Below are positions 43,572-53,125 of a DNA stretch of 64,000 nt, one piece after another. Position 1 is the stretch's first letter; every line of letters begins with the position of its first letter. Under the pieces are notes generated by a model, which saw only the letters and a list, made by a program, of their open reading frames with translations, ran no database searches and was not told the DNA's origin. The DNA is from Bog-473 sp963791455 (GTDB taxonomy: Bacteria > Actinomycetota > Acidimicrobiia > Acidimicrobiales > RAAP-2). The stretch lies in assembly GCA_963791455.1 (NCBI GenBank), contig CAWBSM010000004.1:310001-374000 (forward strand). The letters run 5' to 3'. Made by a program: the position numbers and the translations under genes.

Positions 43572-44369
43572 CTAACGTCGCCAAGGTTTGGGTGGCCTGA
43601 CTGCGTCACGATCAACCTCTGCTGTCCCGATGGGATTTCCGACCTGGGTGTACATGAGCGCGGTGGCCAGCGCCTGCGCCCTGGTCAGATCGAGTGACTG
43701 CCACAGGGCTTTTACCGTCCCCTGAACCGCCGCTGACGGTTGTCCAGCGATGACGGTGGCCAGCTCCTGAGCACGGGCCAGTAGTGCAGAGCGCTCGACG
43801 ATCTCGGTGACCAGGCCGGCGGACTTGGCCTGCTCGGCCGACATCCTCTCGTGTAGACCCAGGAGGGCCATGCGCATCACCTCCGAAAACGAGATGCGGA
43901 ACCGCAGGGCAATGGGCTCCAGGGCGGCAATCAATCCGTAGGTGACGTGCGGATCGAAGAAGGTGGCCTCTGGGGTGCTGATGATGATGTCGCAGTCGGC
44001 AATCCAATAGAACGCCCCGCCTGCGCACATGCCGTTTACCGCCGCGATCACCGGCTTCCATACTTCGTGGCGGCGGGGACTCAGCTTCCGCCTTGGATCC
44101 TCCTTCTCGGCCCAGGGATGCTTCGTATCGAGGAAGGGACTCTCCGAGTCGAACCGCTCCCCGACGTCGACGCCCGTGGAGAAGGCCCGGTCTCCGGTCC
44201 CGCTGAGAACAACGGCGAGTACGTCGTCTGCGGCCCTCACCTCCGACCATAAATGGTCGAACTCGTCTTCCATCTGGTCGTTGAACGCGTTCAGGACGTC
44301 CGGCCGATTGAGGATCACCGTCATGACCCCGGCCGCTGACGTTTCGACGAGGATGGTTTCGTAGTTCAC
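43572..44369 (-). CDS. Crotonase-fold protein (enoyl-CoA hydratase/isomerase family)
   Basis: 265 residues. The oxyanion-hole segments are RAFSTGVDVGERF and NGMCAGGAFYWIADCD. At the two classical catalytic Glu positions it carries Tyr (AFYWIADCD) and His (FFDPHVTYGL). The GTG start has AGGAGG upstream and overlaps the stop of the dehydrogenase at 44366. Third gene of an operon with two acyl-CoA dehydrogenases, so it should act on their enoyl-CoA product, perhaps as an isomerase or hydrolase rather than a hydratase. Confidence 0.83.
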   Translation of the reverse strand: MNYETILVETSAAGVMTVILNRPDVLNAFNDQMEDEFDHLWSEVRAADDVLAVVLSGTGDRAFSTGVDVGERFDSESPFLDTKHPWAEKEDPRRKLSPRRHEVWKPVIAAVNGMCAGGAFYWIADCDIIISTPEATFFDPHVTYGLIAALEPIALRFRISFSEVMRMALLGLHERMSAEQAKSAGLVTEIVERSALLARAQELATVIAGQPSAAVQGTVKALWQSLDLTRAQALATALMYTQVGNPIGTAEVDRDAVRPPKPWRR

Positions 44370-45301
44370 TTTCGACCTCCTGAAGTGACAGGGGTATAGA
44401 AGCCCGCCCGTCCGATCAGCTGCACAAGCGCTGCTTCAGTCTGCGACCGACCCAAGGGAAGGTGCCGCAGGGCCTGGCTGTGACGGGAGAGCCAGGAGAT
44501 ACGGGACTCGTCACAGAATCCGATGGCACCGTGCAACTGATGACCGACCCGGAAGGTCGTCTCCGCTGCCTCGAGGGAGGCGGACCTGAGGGCGAAGGCG
44601 TCCGTCAGGGCCTCCTCCGGCCGGTTGCCGATGGCCCATAAGGTGTACTTGCAGAGTTCCTCGAGCCCCTGCGTAGCGACGGCCACATCGGTCAGCGCGA
44701 ACTGAACCGACTGGAATTCTGCGAGGGGTTGCCCGAACTGCCAGCGGTCCCGAACGTAGAACGCTGTCATCTCCTGGGCGGACTGCAGCATCCCGAGGAG
44801 GGTCCAGCACTGGAGTACGACCAGCAACGGCCCCACGTCCGTCCTGGATTCCGAAGGCGCCGTCTCGATTCGGCACACGAAAGGGCCGAGAGTTGTCCGG
44901 CCCGATTGACCCGCCCGCACAACACGGGCAGTCCGCCCGTCGAGAGAAAGTGCGGTCCACCGCATCTGGAGGTCGGCATGCGCCAGGTGCGCTCTGTCGT
45001 GAGCCACCAGTCCGACGGCGTCGGTGTCCTCGAGTCCGATCGCGGCCAGACGTTCAGCGACTGGATACGGCAGTGCGATTCTGCCGCCGGCCCGGCAGGC
45101 GAGGGCCGCCGCCTCGAGCTCCGTCTCCTGGCGCACATCGATGTCCCACAGATCCAATCCACCGAGGTGGTCTCCGATCCAGCTGCGGTGGCTGGGGTCC
45201 CGTTCCGCCCGCTGCACGTGCTCGAATCCCCCCGTCGCCGCCAACGAGGAGGAGATGACCTGCTCGAATTCGACTGCCTCCGACGCCAATTCGGTGTTCA
45301 T
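44366..45301 (-). CDS. Acyl-CoA dehydrogenase, short subunit (FadE-like)
   Basis: 311 residues, shorter than the usual 380-400. It keeps the C-terminal helical domain (FGQPLAEFQSVQFALTDVAV; HQLHGAIGFCDESRISWLS) but has an abbreviated N-terminus. It overlaps the full-length dehydrogenase at 45298 by four bases. Such long/short pairs form alpha2-beta2 heterotetramers in actinobacterial steroid-ring and side-chain catabolism (FadE26-27 type), so a heteromeric enzyme is likely here. Confidence 0.83.
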   Translation of the reverse strand: MNTELASEAVEFEQVISSSLAATGGFEHVQRAERDPSHRSWIGDHLGGLDLWDIDVRQETELEAAALACRAGGRIALPYPVAERLAAIGLEDTDAVGLVAHDRAHLAHADLQMRWTALSLDGRTARVVRAGQSGRTTLGPFVCRIETAPSESRTDVGPLLVVLQCWTLLGMLQSAQEMTAFYVRDRWQFGQPLAEFQSVQFALTDVAVATQGLEELCKYTLWAIGNRPEEALTDAFALRSASLEAAETTFRVGHQLHGAIGFCDESRISWLSRHSQALRHLPLGRSQTEAALVQLIGRAGFYTPVTSGGRK

Positions 45302-46455
45302 CGCCGAACCAGATCCATGGAACGGGCCAAGAGGATCTTCTGCATCTCTATGGATCCCGAGGCCACCGTCGCGGCCTGGGCGTAACGCCAGTGATCCTCC
45401 ACCGCTCGCACGAACGTCGACGGCTCGTCGTCAGGGTTGCCCGATGGCAGTTCGCCGAGCACGTCCATCAGGACCTCGGCCACCTCTTGCTCCAGCTTCG
45501 TGACCGCAATTCGGTAGGCGGCCACATCGCCGGGGTCGACCCGTCCGGACGACTGTTTGTCGATCACGCGGTAGGCCAGTGTTCTCGCTTGTCTCGTATG
45601 GACCAGCGCCATCGCCCACTTGGCGGCAAGCGTCAGTGGAACAGTCGACCAGCCGTCACCCAACGCCTCCGGGGCCTCCAGCAAGAGACGCTCGCATTTG
45701 GCGTAGCGGGCGATCCCCACGCGCTCAAAAGCAAGGGTCTCGCGCACGACACGCCAGCCGTCATTGACTTCCCCCACGACGTCCTCAGGGCCTGCCCATA
45801 CGCCGTCGAAGAAGAGCTCGTTCAGGTGATGTGGCCCGACCATGTTCCGGATCGGTCTGATTTCTATACCGGGGCGGTCCAGGGGGAGGATGAAGACGGT
45901 GATCCCATGGCGCTTCTCTGCCACCGGGTCCGTGCGAGCGAGCAGGAAGATCCACTGAGCCACGGTTGCGTAGGACGTCCACACCTTCTGACCCGATATC
46001 TCCCAGCCGCCGCTCGTCGGCTTGGCCGCTGTACGCAGCGACGCCAGATCCGAACCGGCCTCGGGTTCCGAGAAACCCTGGCACCAAATCTCCTCTCCGG
46101 CAGCAATCGCCGGCAGATGCAGATCCTTCTGTTCCTGTGACCCGAAGTGCATCAGGGCCGGGGCCACCCAATTGACGTTCATGTATTGCGCGCCTCTGGG
46201 TTCGCAACGGGCCCACATCTCTTCACGCAGCGCCATCTGCTCCCAGGTGCTTCGCTCCTGACCTCCGTACTCGGACGGCCACGTGAGAGAGATCAGCCGG
46301 CGAGACCCCATTTCGCGACAGAACGTCTTGGTCACTTCCATGTCGGCCGGATCGTCCGTGAACCCGCCAACGAAGTCCGGCGGAAGTAGATCGCTCATCA
46401 TTGCTCGCAGCTGATCGCGGAGGGACTCCGCCTCAGCCGACTCGCAGAAATTCAA
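45298..46455 (-). CDS. Acyl-CoA dehydrogenase, long subunit (FadE-like)
   Basis: 385 residues. Shows FSEPEAGSDLASLRTAA and GQKVWTSYATVAQWIFLLA. The C-terminal motif is VASGSIEMQKILLARSMDL in place of the YEGT type. The apparent start is TTG at 46455 with AGGTGAG upstream. First gene of an operon with the short subunit and a crotonase, each overlapping by four bases. Probably the FAD-binding partner of a heteromeric dehydrogenase for a bulky acyl-CoA. Confidence 0.85.
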   Translation of the reverse strand: MNFCESAEAESLRDQLRAMMSDLLPPDFVGGFTDDPADMEVTKTFCREMGSRRLISLTWPSEYGGQERSTWEQMALREEMWARCEPRGAQYMNVNWVAPALMHFGSQEQKDLHLPAIAAGEEIWCQGFSEPEAGSDLASLRTAAKPTSGGWEISGQKVWTSYATVAQWIFLLARTDPVAEKRHGITVFILPLDRPGIEIRPIRNMVGPHHLNELFFDGVWAGPEDVVGEVNDGWRVVRETLAFERVGIARYAKCERLLLEAPEALGDGWSTVPLTLAAKWAMALVHTRQARTLAYRVIDKQSSGRVDPGDVAAYRIAVTKLEQEVAEVLMDVLGELPSGNPDDEPSTFVRAVEDHWRYAQAATVASGSIEMQKILLARSMDLVRR

Positions 46456-46550
46456 TGTCGTCTCACCTCACCTCAACGCGCCGACTAGAAGCTACAGGGG
46501 CCGACACGAGCACTCTATAGTGCGCTTCCCAGCGAGAAATATGGACTCAA

Positions 46551-47321
46551 ATGAACGAAATCGCAGACCTCTTCAGCCTTAAAGGGAAGACGGCGGTAGT
46601 CACCGGTACGAGCGCCGGCATCGGAACCCGCCTGGCCCGCACCCTTGTGCTGGCCGGCGCCCGCGTGGTTGCCCTCGCCCGACGGACGACCCAGGTCGAC
46701 CTCCCGTCGTCCTTCCCCGGGGAGCTGATTCCAATGAACGTCGATCTGGAACAGCACGATCAGGTCGCCGACGCCGCGCGAGCCAGCCTCGACGCACTGG
46801 GCGGACGGGTGGACGTCCTCGTCAACAACGCCGCCTTCGTGGCCGGCGGACTGAAAGCCGAGGACGAAACCTATGAAGAGATCCGACGCACTCTGGCTAT
46901 CAACCTCGAGGCACCCATCTTCCTCGCCCAGACTTTCTATCCAGGGATGCGCGCTGCTGGATCCGGTTCGATCATCAACATCGGGTCGATCGTGGCCTCC
47001 GTCGGGATCGGCCGGCTACCACAGGCGGTGTACGCCGCTTCCAAAGGGGGCCTTGAAGCGATCACCAGGGAGTGGGCTGCTCAATGGAGCCGATACGGGA
47101 TCCGGGTCAACAGCTTGGTGCCGGGGTTCATAGAGACGGAGACAACCGCACCGGTGATCCATATCGAGAAGATCCACGAATGGATCCTGCGGAATACCCT
47201 GCTCCCCCGCCACGGTCAGCCGGCTGATTTCGACGGAGCCCTTCTTCTTCTCGCCAGCGACGCGGGCCGATACATCACCGGCCAGCGACTGGTCGTCGAC
47301 GGCGGATGGACAGCCCACTGA
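46551..47321 (+). CDS. Short-chain dehydrogenase/reductase
   Basis: 256 residues. Cofactor motif GKTAVVTGTSAGIGTRLAR; NNAA in DVLVNNAAFVAGG. Catalytic YxxxK in AVYAASKGGLEAI; C-terminal ITGQRLVVDGGWTAH. Typical beta-oxidation-associated alcohol dehydrogenase. Divergent from the dehydrogenase operon and converging within three bases of the FadD3-like gene, so it probably serves that pathway. Confidence 0.87.
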   Translation: MNEIADLFSLKGKTAVVTGTSAGIGTRLARTLVLAGARVVALARRTTQVDLPSSFPGELIPMNVDLEQHDQVADAARASLDALGGRVDVLVNNAAFVAGGLKAEDETYEEIRRTLAINLEAPIFLAQTFYPGMRAAGSGSIINIGSIVASVGIGRLPQAVYAASKGGLEAITREWAAQWSRYGIRVNSLVPGFIETETTAPVIHIEKIHEWILRNTLLPRHGQPADFDGALLLLASDAGRYITGQRLVVDGGWTAH

Positions 47322-47323
47322 AT

Positions 47324-49033
47324 TCATGATGGACCGTGGGCGCCCTTGATGAGGCTGTCGGCCACTCCCCGAAGATCGCCCTTGACGACCTTGCCGGTTG
47401 CGTTGCGAGGCAGGGCATCTACCACCCAGATCACACGGGGCACCTTGAAATTGGCCAGGCGCTCACGCGCCCAGGCAATCAGCGCCTCCGGCTCGGGAGT
47501 GGCGTTGGCTGCAGCTACGACGAAGGCCGCCCCGACTTCGCCGAGACGCTCATCGGGCACGCCGATGACGGCCACCTCCCCGACCGTGGAATGTTCGGCC
47601 AGAAGTGCCTCGATCTCACCCGGGTAGGCGTTGAATCCACCGACGATGAACATGTCGCCCCTGCGGTCGACCACGGCCAGATTGCCTTGGCCGTCAATGC
47701 GTCCGATATCCCCCGTATGCAGCCAGCCGGCAGGGTCGACCCGCGCCGCGGTCTCGTTTGGCGCATCCAGATAACCCTGCATGACGTTGTACCCACGGAT
47801 CCATACCTCGCCCAGCGCTCCGGCCGCCGCCGCCATCCCGTCGTCGCTCATCACCACGACCTCGACATCGGGCACGGCGCGGCCCGACGTGGTTGTCAGC
47901 GTTTCGATATCGTCACCAGACCTCGACACGGTGGCGACCGCCGAGCATTCCGTCATTCCGTAGCAGGTCGACACCCGCTCGAACCCGAAATCGCTGAATA
48001 GACGCCGAACGAGCACCGGTGGAATCGAAGCGGCACCCGTGATGGCCAGTCGCAGCGACGACAGGTCCCGATGCGCCATCTGCGGGCTGGCGAGAAGGGT
48101 GGCATACAGCGCCGGCGGACCGGGAAGGACCTCGATCTGCTCGGTCTCGATCTGTTCGAGCAATGGTTCTGCGCTGAGGACACGGTGGGGATAGATCGTC
48201 AGTCCGTGCATCAAAGAGGTTAACCAACCGGCCTTGTACCCGAAGGCGTGGAAGAACGGATTGACGATCGCGTAGCGTTCAGCGGGCTGGAATCCGGCAA
48301 GCCGGGACCAGTCGTAATAGGCCCGAAGGTTCTGAGAATGCGTGGTGATGACACCCTTTGGAAACCCGGTTGTCCCGGAGGTGAACATCACATCGCTGAT
48401 GCCTGATCCCTGGAGCGACGACAGGCGCTCGTCCACTCCCGGGTCGGCTTTCTCCCCGTCCACGAAATCATCCCACGAGAACTCCCCCTCGGCCCCGGCA
48501 GTCACGACCGTAGGCACTGTCTCGGAGCCGATGCCCTCGGAGCGGAGCATGCCGAGGTAGTCGTTGTCGAGGAAGCCCTGATGGACGAAAAGGGCCTTCG
48601 GCGTCGTGGTACCCAAGACGTGGGCAGCCTCCCGACCGCGGTAGCGGGTGTTCATCGGCACGATGGCGGCTCCCGCCATCTGCGCACCCAGAGCGAAGAC
48701 CACCCAGCGCCAACTGTTGGGCGCCCAGATAGCGACCAAATCCCCTTTTTCGACGCCGCACCGCATCAGTGCGGCGCTGACCTTCCGGGCGTCGGCGGCC
48801 AACTGCGAATACGTCAGGGTCCGATCGACGTCGTCGATCGCGGTGCGGTCGCCCCACTGTGTCGCCGCATCAGCGAGGAGGTGGCCGGTCGTCCTCCACC
48901 GCTCGTCCCCTCTGCCGCTGGAGGAGGCCAGATCGCCGGTTACCTGATCCAAGGCAGGAGACTGTAGATGCACAAGGGGCGCTTCGCTGTGCCGTCCACC
49001 GCTTATGTTGCATCGATCCGCTGAGTAACACAT
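47324..49033 (-). CDS. FadD3-like acyl-CoA synthetase (AMP-forming ligase)
   Basis: About 569 residues. The adenylation P-loop is VMFTSGTTGFPKGVITTH. Also seen are the adenylate motif YGMTECSAVAT, the hinge motif GWLHTGDIGRIDG and the catalytic Lys in PRNATGKVVKGDLRG. The stretch VAIWAPNSWRWVVFALGAQ resembles FadD3, the ligase for steroid-ring propionates in mycobacteria, but I cannot confirm orthology. The start is unsure: the ATG at 49033 lacks a ribosome-binding site and homology begins about 45 residues in. Divergent from an acyl-CoA dehydrogenase. Confidence 0.85.
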   Translation of the reverse strand: MCYSADRCNISGGRHSEAPLVHLQSPALDQVTGDLASSSGRGDERWRTTGHLLADAATQWGDRTAIDDVDRTLTYSQLAADARKVSAALMRCGVEKGDLVAIWAPNSWRWVVFALGAQMAGAAIVPMNTRYRGREAAHVLGTTTPKALFVHQGFLDNDYLGMLRSEGIGSETVPTVVTAGAEGEFSWDDFVDGEKADPGVDERLSSLQGSGISDVMFTSGTTGFPKGVITTHSQNLRAYYDWSRLAGFQPAERYAIVNPFFHAFGYKAGWLTSLMHGLTIYPHRVLSAEPLLEQIETEQIEVLPGPPALYATLLASPQMAHRDLSSLRLAITGAASIPPVLVRRLFSDFGFERVSTCYGMTECSAVATVSRSGDDIETLTTTSGRAVPDVEVVVMSDDGMAAAAGALGEVWIRGYNVMQGYLDAPNETAARVDPAGWLHTGDIGRIDGQGNLAVVDRRGDMFIVGGFNAYPGEIEALLAEHSTVGEVAVIGVPDERLGEVGAAFVVAAANATPEPEALIAWARERLANFKVPRVIWVVDALPRNATGKVVKGDLRGVADSLIKGAHGPS

Positions 49034-49087
49034 AGTCATCGATGGCGATATCCATGGCCTTGGCGCCGGCAGAAGGAGGGACATCGG

Positions 49088-50212
49088 GTGGACCTTGATC
49101 TTTCGAGCGATCAAGAGCTCTTTCTCGAGACGACGGCTAGGTTTCTCGCCGCGAGTTGGACCACGGCTGAGGTACGCCGCCTGATCGGCGACCCCGCCGG
49201 GTTCGAGCGCGAGGCCTGGGGCCAGGGCGCCGAGCTTGGCTGGACCTCCATGCTCGTACCCGAGGCGTTCGGTGGCGGAACGATCTCCGGTGAAGGCGTC
49301 AGCGACCTGGGCATCATCGCCGAGCTCCTGGGCCGTTCCCTCTTCGCCGGGCCCGTGCTGCCGACAAACATCGTGGCCAGCGCATTGGGCCGTAGCACCT
49401 CGGAGGGACTGGCCAGGGAGCACTTGACGAAGATCGCGGTCGGCCAGGAAACGGCGGCCTGGGCCGTGGCGGAGGACGATGACGACTGGCTCGGTCGGTC
49501 CGGTTCGACCAGGGCCGTCAGGACTGCCGACGGGTACCGCCTCACGGGGGTCAAGAACCCTATCCAGGATGCACATGTAGCGGATCAGCTATTGGTTTCG
49601 GCGGCCACGGAGGACGGGGTCGCCCAGTTCCTCGTGCCTCCGTCGACTCACGGTGTCACCGTGCAGCCACTCGACGGCATGGATCTGACCCGTCGCTTCG
49701 CACGCGTCGTGTTCGACGGCGTCGAGGTGCCCGGCTCCGCTGTGGTCGGCGAGTTCGGGCCTGACTCGACCGAACTCGACAACCAGTTCGCCCTCGCGTT
49801 GAGCCTGCAATGTGCCGAGACCGTGGGCGCCACGGACCGAATGTACGAGACGACCCTCCAGTACGTGAAGGACCGCAAGGCATTCGGGCGTCCCATCGGC
49901 TCCTACCAGGCTTTGAAACACCGGCTGGCCGACATGTTGCTCTGGTTGGAATCAGCGAAAGCAGTCACGGTAGCGGCCCTCAAGGCCGTGCAACTTGATG
50001 CGGGCGCCAGCATCGCGGCGAGTCTGGCCAAGGCGTACGTCGCCGACCGCTGCCCTGTCATCCTGCGGGAATGCCTGCAATTGCACGGGGGCATCGGCTA
50101 CACCTGGGAGCACGACCTCCACCTCTACATGCGGCGGGTCGAGACGAACGCCGCCATCTACGGCGGTGCGGACTTCCACTATGACCGGTTGGCCCCGGCG
50201 ATCGGCCTCTGA
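49088..50212 (+). CDS. Acyl-CoA dehydrogenase (FadE30-like)
   Basis: 374 residues. Shows FLETTARFLAASWTTAEVR at the start, DRKAFGRPIGSYQALKHRLAD in the helical domain and LQLHGGIGYTWEHDLHLYMRR at the end. GTG start with AAGGAGGG eight bases upstream. It faces the FadD3-like ligase divergently; in mycobacteria fadD3 and fadE30 are neighbours in the KstR2 regulon, so it may act on the ligase product (inference). Confidence 0.86.
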   Translation: MDLDLSSDQELFLETTARFLAASWTTAEVRRLIGDPAGFEREAWGQGAELGWTSMLVPEAFGGGTISGEGVSDLGIIAELLGRSLFAGPVLPTNIVASALGRSTSEGLAREHLTKIAVGQETAAWAVAEDDDDWLGRSGSTRAVRTADGYRLTGVKNPIQDAHVADQLLVSAATEDGVAQFLVPPSTHGVTVQPLDGMDLTRRFARVVFDGVEVPGSAVVGEFGPDSTELDNQFALALSLQCAETVGATDRMYETTLQYVKDRKAFGRPIGSYQALKHRLADMLLWLESAKAVTVAALKAVQLDAGASIAASLAKAYVADRCPVILRECLQLHGGIGYTWEHDLHLYMRRVETNAAIYGGADFHYDRLAPAIGL

Positions 50213-50353
50213 AGCGGAGGCGCGACCTACGAACCGATCTGTCCAACTGCGGATTCACCTTCTATACGTGAAGCAGTCATCAGCGGAAGTCCGACGCCAA
50301 CGGTGCGGCATGACAGCTGATTGCTGGCCGGCTCGGCTCATAGAGTCAGCGAC

Positions 50354-50743
50354 ATGACCATCTACCGAGTGTATGGAGACGACGCCGGGGAAACCCACTT
50401 GTCGACCATCGAGCTTCCAGTGCTGGATGTTTGCTCTGAAGGCGTCGCCCGGATCCGCGGCCTCATCAACATACCGACGACGAGCGCTGGCGTCGTCGAA
50501 CTGCTCGAGCTCACTCCCTCCCAGGATCTGCATCCGGCGCCGGAGCGGCGCCTTCTGGTATTCCTTCGCGGCGAGACGGAGATCAGGACGACGTCGGGCG
50601 ATCATCTGATTCTGGGCGCCGGCGACTGCCTCCTGGCTGACGACGTCGACACCAAGGGTCACTACACCACCGATATCGGCACCGAGCCACGGACCATGGT
50701 GTCGATCGGCGTCGACCCCGAGTGGCAGCTACCGACGCATTAG
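50354..50743 (+). CDS. Small cupin-like protein
   Basis: 129 residues. The core GAGDCLLADDVDTKGHYTTD and PERRLLVFLRGETEIRTTSG fit a single cupin beta-barrel; the expected histidine ligands of motif 1 are mostly missing, so metal binding is doubtful. The start is the ATG at 50354; the frame extends to 50321. Downstream of FadE30-like gene by 140 bases and convergent with an SDR. Possible role in sensing or stabilising an intermediate; not assignable. Confidence 0.6.
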   Translation: MTIYRVYGDDAGETHLSTIELPVLDVCSEGVARIRGLINIPTTSAGVVELLELTPSQDLHPAPERRLLVFLRGETEIRTTSGDHLILGAGDCLLADDVDTKGHYTTDIGTEPRTMVSIGVDPEWQLPTH

Positions 50744-50763
50744 AGCCAATCAGAGCCCGCACG

Positions 50764-51564
50764 TCACGCGCGATCCGCCCGGCCCGACGAAGCCGGCATT
50801 CCCTGAGTGGCACCGCCACAGACGGAGAGGACCTGGCCGGTGATGTACGACGCCTCGTCGCTACAGAGAAAACCAACGGTGTGTGCGATATCCCACACGT
50901 TGCCCATACGCCCCAGCATGTTCATCCGCTTCTGTATCTCGGGACTCGGCGTTCCTATCGAAGCTTGAATTGGGCTGGCAATCATCCCCGGCAACACCGC
51001 GTTCACCCGGACGTTGCGGCGTCCGTACTCTCCGGCCAGGTCCACGGTCAGGGCCAGGACGCCGCCCTTGGAAGCGGCGTATGCGGGATGCGTAACTCCC
51101 GCGTCCCTGATAGCCACGACGGACCCGATGTTGACTAACGACCCCCCACCGCGCTCGATCAGCGCCGGGATGGCGTACTTGCAGGCCATGAAAGTCCCCC
51201 GGAGATTGACGGCCATGATCTGTTCGTACAGATCGAGGGTCGTCTCTGTGATCGATGCGTGCAGACTGATGCCTGCGTTGTTGACCAGGATGTCGAGTCC
51301 GCCAAGGCTTGCGAGGGCCGTGTGCACCATGGACTCGCAGTCGGCTTCGCTCGAGACGTCGGCCACACAAACGGCGGCCCGGCCCCCCTCTTCCTCGATC
51401 AGGCCAACGGTGGCCTTGGCGTTGTCCTCCTCCCGGTCGACGACGAGGATGGACGCATCCTGGCGCGCCAACACCCTGGCGACAGCGCAACCGATGCCGA
51501 TCCCCGGCAGGCGAGTGCCACCGCCGGTGACGATCGCAACCTTCCCGTCCAATTGAAATGCCAT
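50764..51564 (-). CDS. Short-chain dehydrogenase/reductase
   Basis: 266 residues from the ATG at 51564, with GGGGAGG six bases upstream. GKVAIVTGGGTRLPGIGIG is the cofactor loop with a short insertion; NNAG in DILVNNAGISLHA; catalytic motif PAYAASKGGVLAL; C-terminal SYITGQVLSVCGGA. The insertion after TGGG is shared with the SDRs at 59313 and 62065, indicating a local subfamily. Divergent from the amidohydrolase at 51690. Confidence 0.86.
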   Translation of the reverse strand: MAFQLDGKVAIVTGGGTRLPGIGIGCAVARVLARQDASILVVDREEDNAKATVGLIEEEGGRAAVCVADVSSEADCESMVHTALASLGGLDILVNNAGISLHASITETTLDLYEQIMAVNLRGTFMACKYAIPALIERGGGSLVNIGSVVAIRDAGVTHPAYAASKGGVLALTVDLAGEYGRRNVRVNAVLPGMIASPIQASIGTPSPEIQKRMNMLGRMGNVWDIAHTVGFLCSDEASYITGQVLSVCGGATQGMPASSGRADRA

Positions 51565-51689
51565 CAGGAACCTCCCCGGTCGCCGGACAACGCAGCAATC
51601 CCTCCTGTATACGTGGACAGGCACTACTGGTGCCGCGGGCGTCCAATATACGATCCGGGTCTCCCGGGTCGTTCAAGGAGGTCTCGTAC

Positions 51690-53123
51690 ATGACCGCAAG
51701 AAGCCCCTCGCGCTCGGCACGGATCCGAGAGCAATTGGGTCACCCGGTACTCGACGGGGACGGTCACATCGTGGAGCTACTTCCCGTCTTCTCCGACTTC
51801 GCGCATGACCATGGTGGCGGCCCGGCGCTGGACTCAGTCTCCCGTGGGCGCGGGCCATCTGACGACATGACAGCAGACGAACGGCGACGCGGCGGACTGC
51901 TCCCATCCTCGTGGCACGTACCGTCCAGTACGGAGTACTACGCAACTGTCACCTCACCGGCTCGCTTCCACGAGCGATTGGGCGAGGCAGGGATCGACTT
52001 CGCCGTGCTCTACCCCACCATGGGCATCGCCATGTTGCAGATACTGGACGACGAGGTGCGGACCACCCTGTGCCGGCTCTACAACGAGTTCATGGCCGAT
52101 CAATACCGGGCCTACGGCGACCGTTTCACGGTCGCCGCTCTCATCCCGATGAACTCCCCCGAGGAGGCCATAGGCGCCCTGGAACAAGCCAAAGTCCTCG
52201 GGAGCAAAGTCGGCCTGATCGCCAGCCACGTTCACCGGGGCGTCCCCGGCCAGACATGGCCCCCCGACGACGATTGGGCCGCTCTCCGCATCGCTGAGTG
52301 GGAGGTCAACGGGTGGATCGACACATTCGGCATCGACAGCGCGTACGACTACGACCCGGTGTGGGCGAAGGCGGTGGAGTTGAAGATGCCCTTGGCTGCC
52401 CACACGGCCGGCATCGGCTTCAGCGATCGGGCATCCGTCACGAATTTCGTGTACAACCAGATCGGGCACTTCGCCGCTTCCGGGGCCGCACTGGCCAAGT
52501 CGCTGTTCTTGGGCGGCGTCACGCGTCGTTTCCCCGGTCTGAGGATGGCACTGCTGGAGGGGGGCGCAGCCGTGGGCGTGGAGACTTTCCTCGGGCTGGC
52601 CTCGACCTGGCAGAAGCGAGGCGGCCCGGCCATCCGTGCGCTCAATCCGGACAACATCGACTCAGACCTGCTGTACAAGCTCCTGACTGCAAGCGATCCC
52701 CGGCTCTCCCGGTACACCGCCGAAGAGCTGAAGTGGCAGGGAGCCATAAAGATCCCGCGCGACGACTTCGAAGCGGCCGGCATCAACTCCCTCGAGGACG
52801 TCCGAGATCTGTTCTGCACCCCCTTCTACTGGGGCTGTGAGGCGGATGATCCGCTCGTCGGCCTGGCCTTCGATTCCAAGATCACTCCCTTGGGGGCCCG
52901 GGTCCCGGCCTTCTTCGCTTCCGACCTGGGTCACTGGGATGTCCCCGAGTTCGATGAGCCCCTCGAAGAGGCTTACGAGCTGGTCGAACGGAAGATTCTG
53001 CGGGAAGACGAGTTCGACGACTTCGTCTTCACCAACCCAGTCCGCTTCTACTCGTCGATGAATCCCGATTTCTTCTCGGGGACGTCGATCGATACGGCAG
53101 CGGCGGAGGTCTCCGGCCGCTGA
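51690..53123 (+). CDS. PF04909-type amidohydrolase, large form
   Basis: 477 residues, longer than its relatives because of extra C-terminal sequence. Metal motif HPVLDGDGHIVELLPVF; central His in KMPLAAHTAGIGFSD; C-terminal AFFASDLGHWDVPEFDE, where the Asp is kept but the following Pro is lost. The ATG has AAGGAGG seven bases upstream. TATACG motifs lie in the short divergent region shared with the SDR. Converges on another amidohydrolase at 53173. Confidence 0.83.
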   Translation: MTARSPSRSARIREQLGHPVLDGDGHIVELLPVFSDFAHDHGGGPALDSVSRGRGPSDDMTADERRRGGLLPSSWHVPSSTEYYATVTSPARFHERLGEAGIDFAVLYPTMGIAMLQILDDEVRTTLCRLYNEFMADQYRAYGDRFTVAALIPMNSPEEAIGALEQAKVLGSKVGLIASHVHRGVPGQTWPPDDDWAALRIAEWEVNGWIDTFGIDSAYDYDPVWAKAVELKMPLAAHTAGIGFSDRASVTNFVYNQIGHFAASGAALAKSLFLGGVTRRFPGLRMALLEGGAAVGVETFLGLASTWQKRGGPAIRALNPDNIDSDLLYKLLTASDPRLSRYTAEELKWQGAIKIPRDDFEAAGINSLEDVRDLFCTPFYWGCEADDPLVGLAFDSKITPLGARVPAFFASDLGHWDVPEFDEPLEEAYELVERKILREDEFDDFVFTNPVRFYSSMNPDFFSGTSIDTAAAEVSGR

Positions 53124-53125
53124 AA

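Noticed and set aside
49034..49576. N-terminal extension of the FadD3-like frame to 49576
   Set aside because: It runs antisense to the acyl-CoA dehydrogenase at 49088 and has no similarity to ligases.
51605..51655. TATACG elements between the SDR and amidohydrolase as members of the operator set
   Set aside because: They share the TATACG core but not the GTA half-site (TACGTGGAC and TACGATCCG), so I did not count them.
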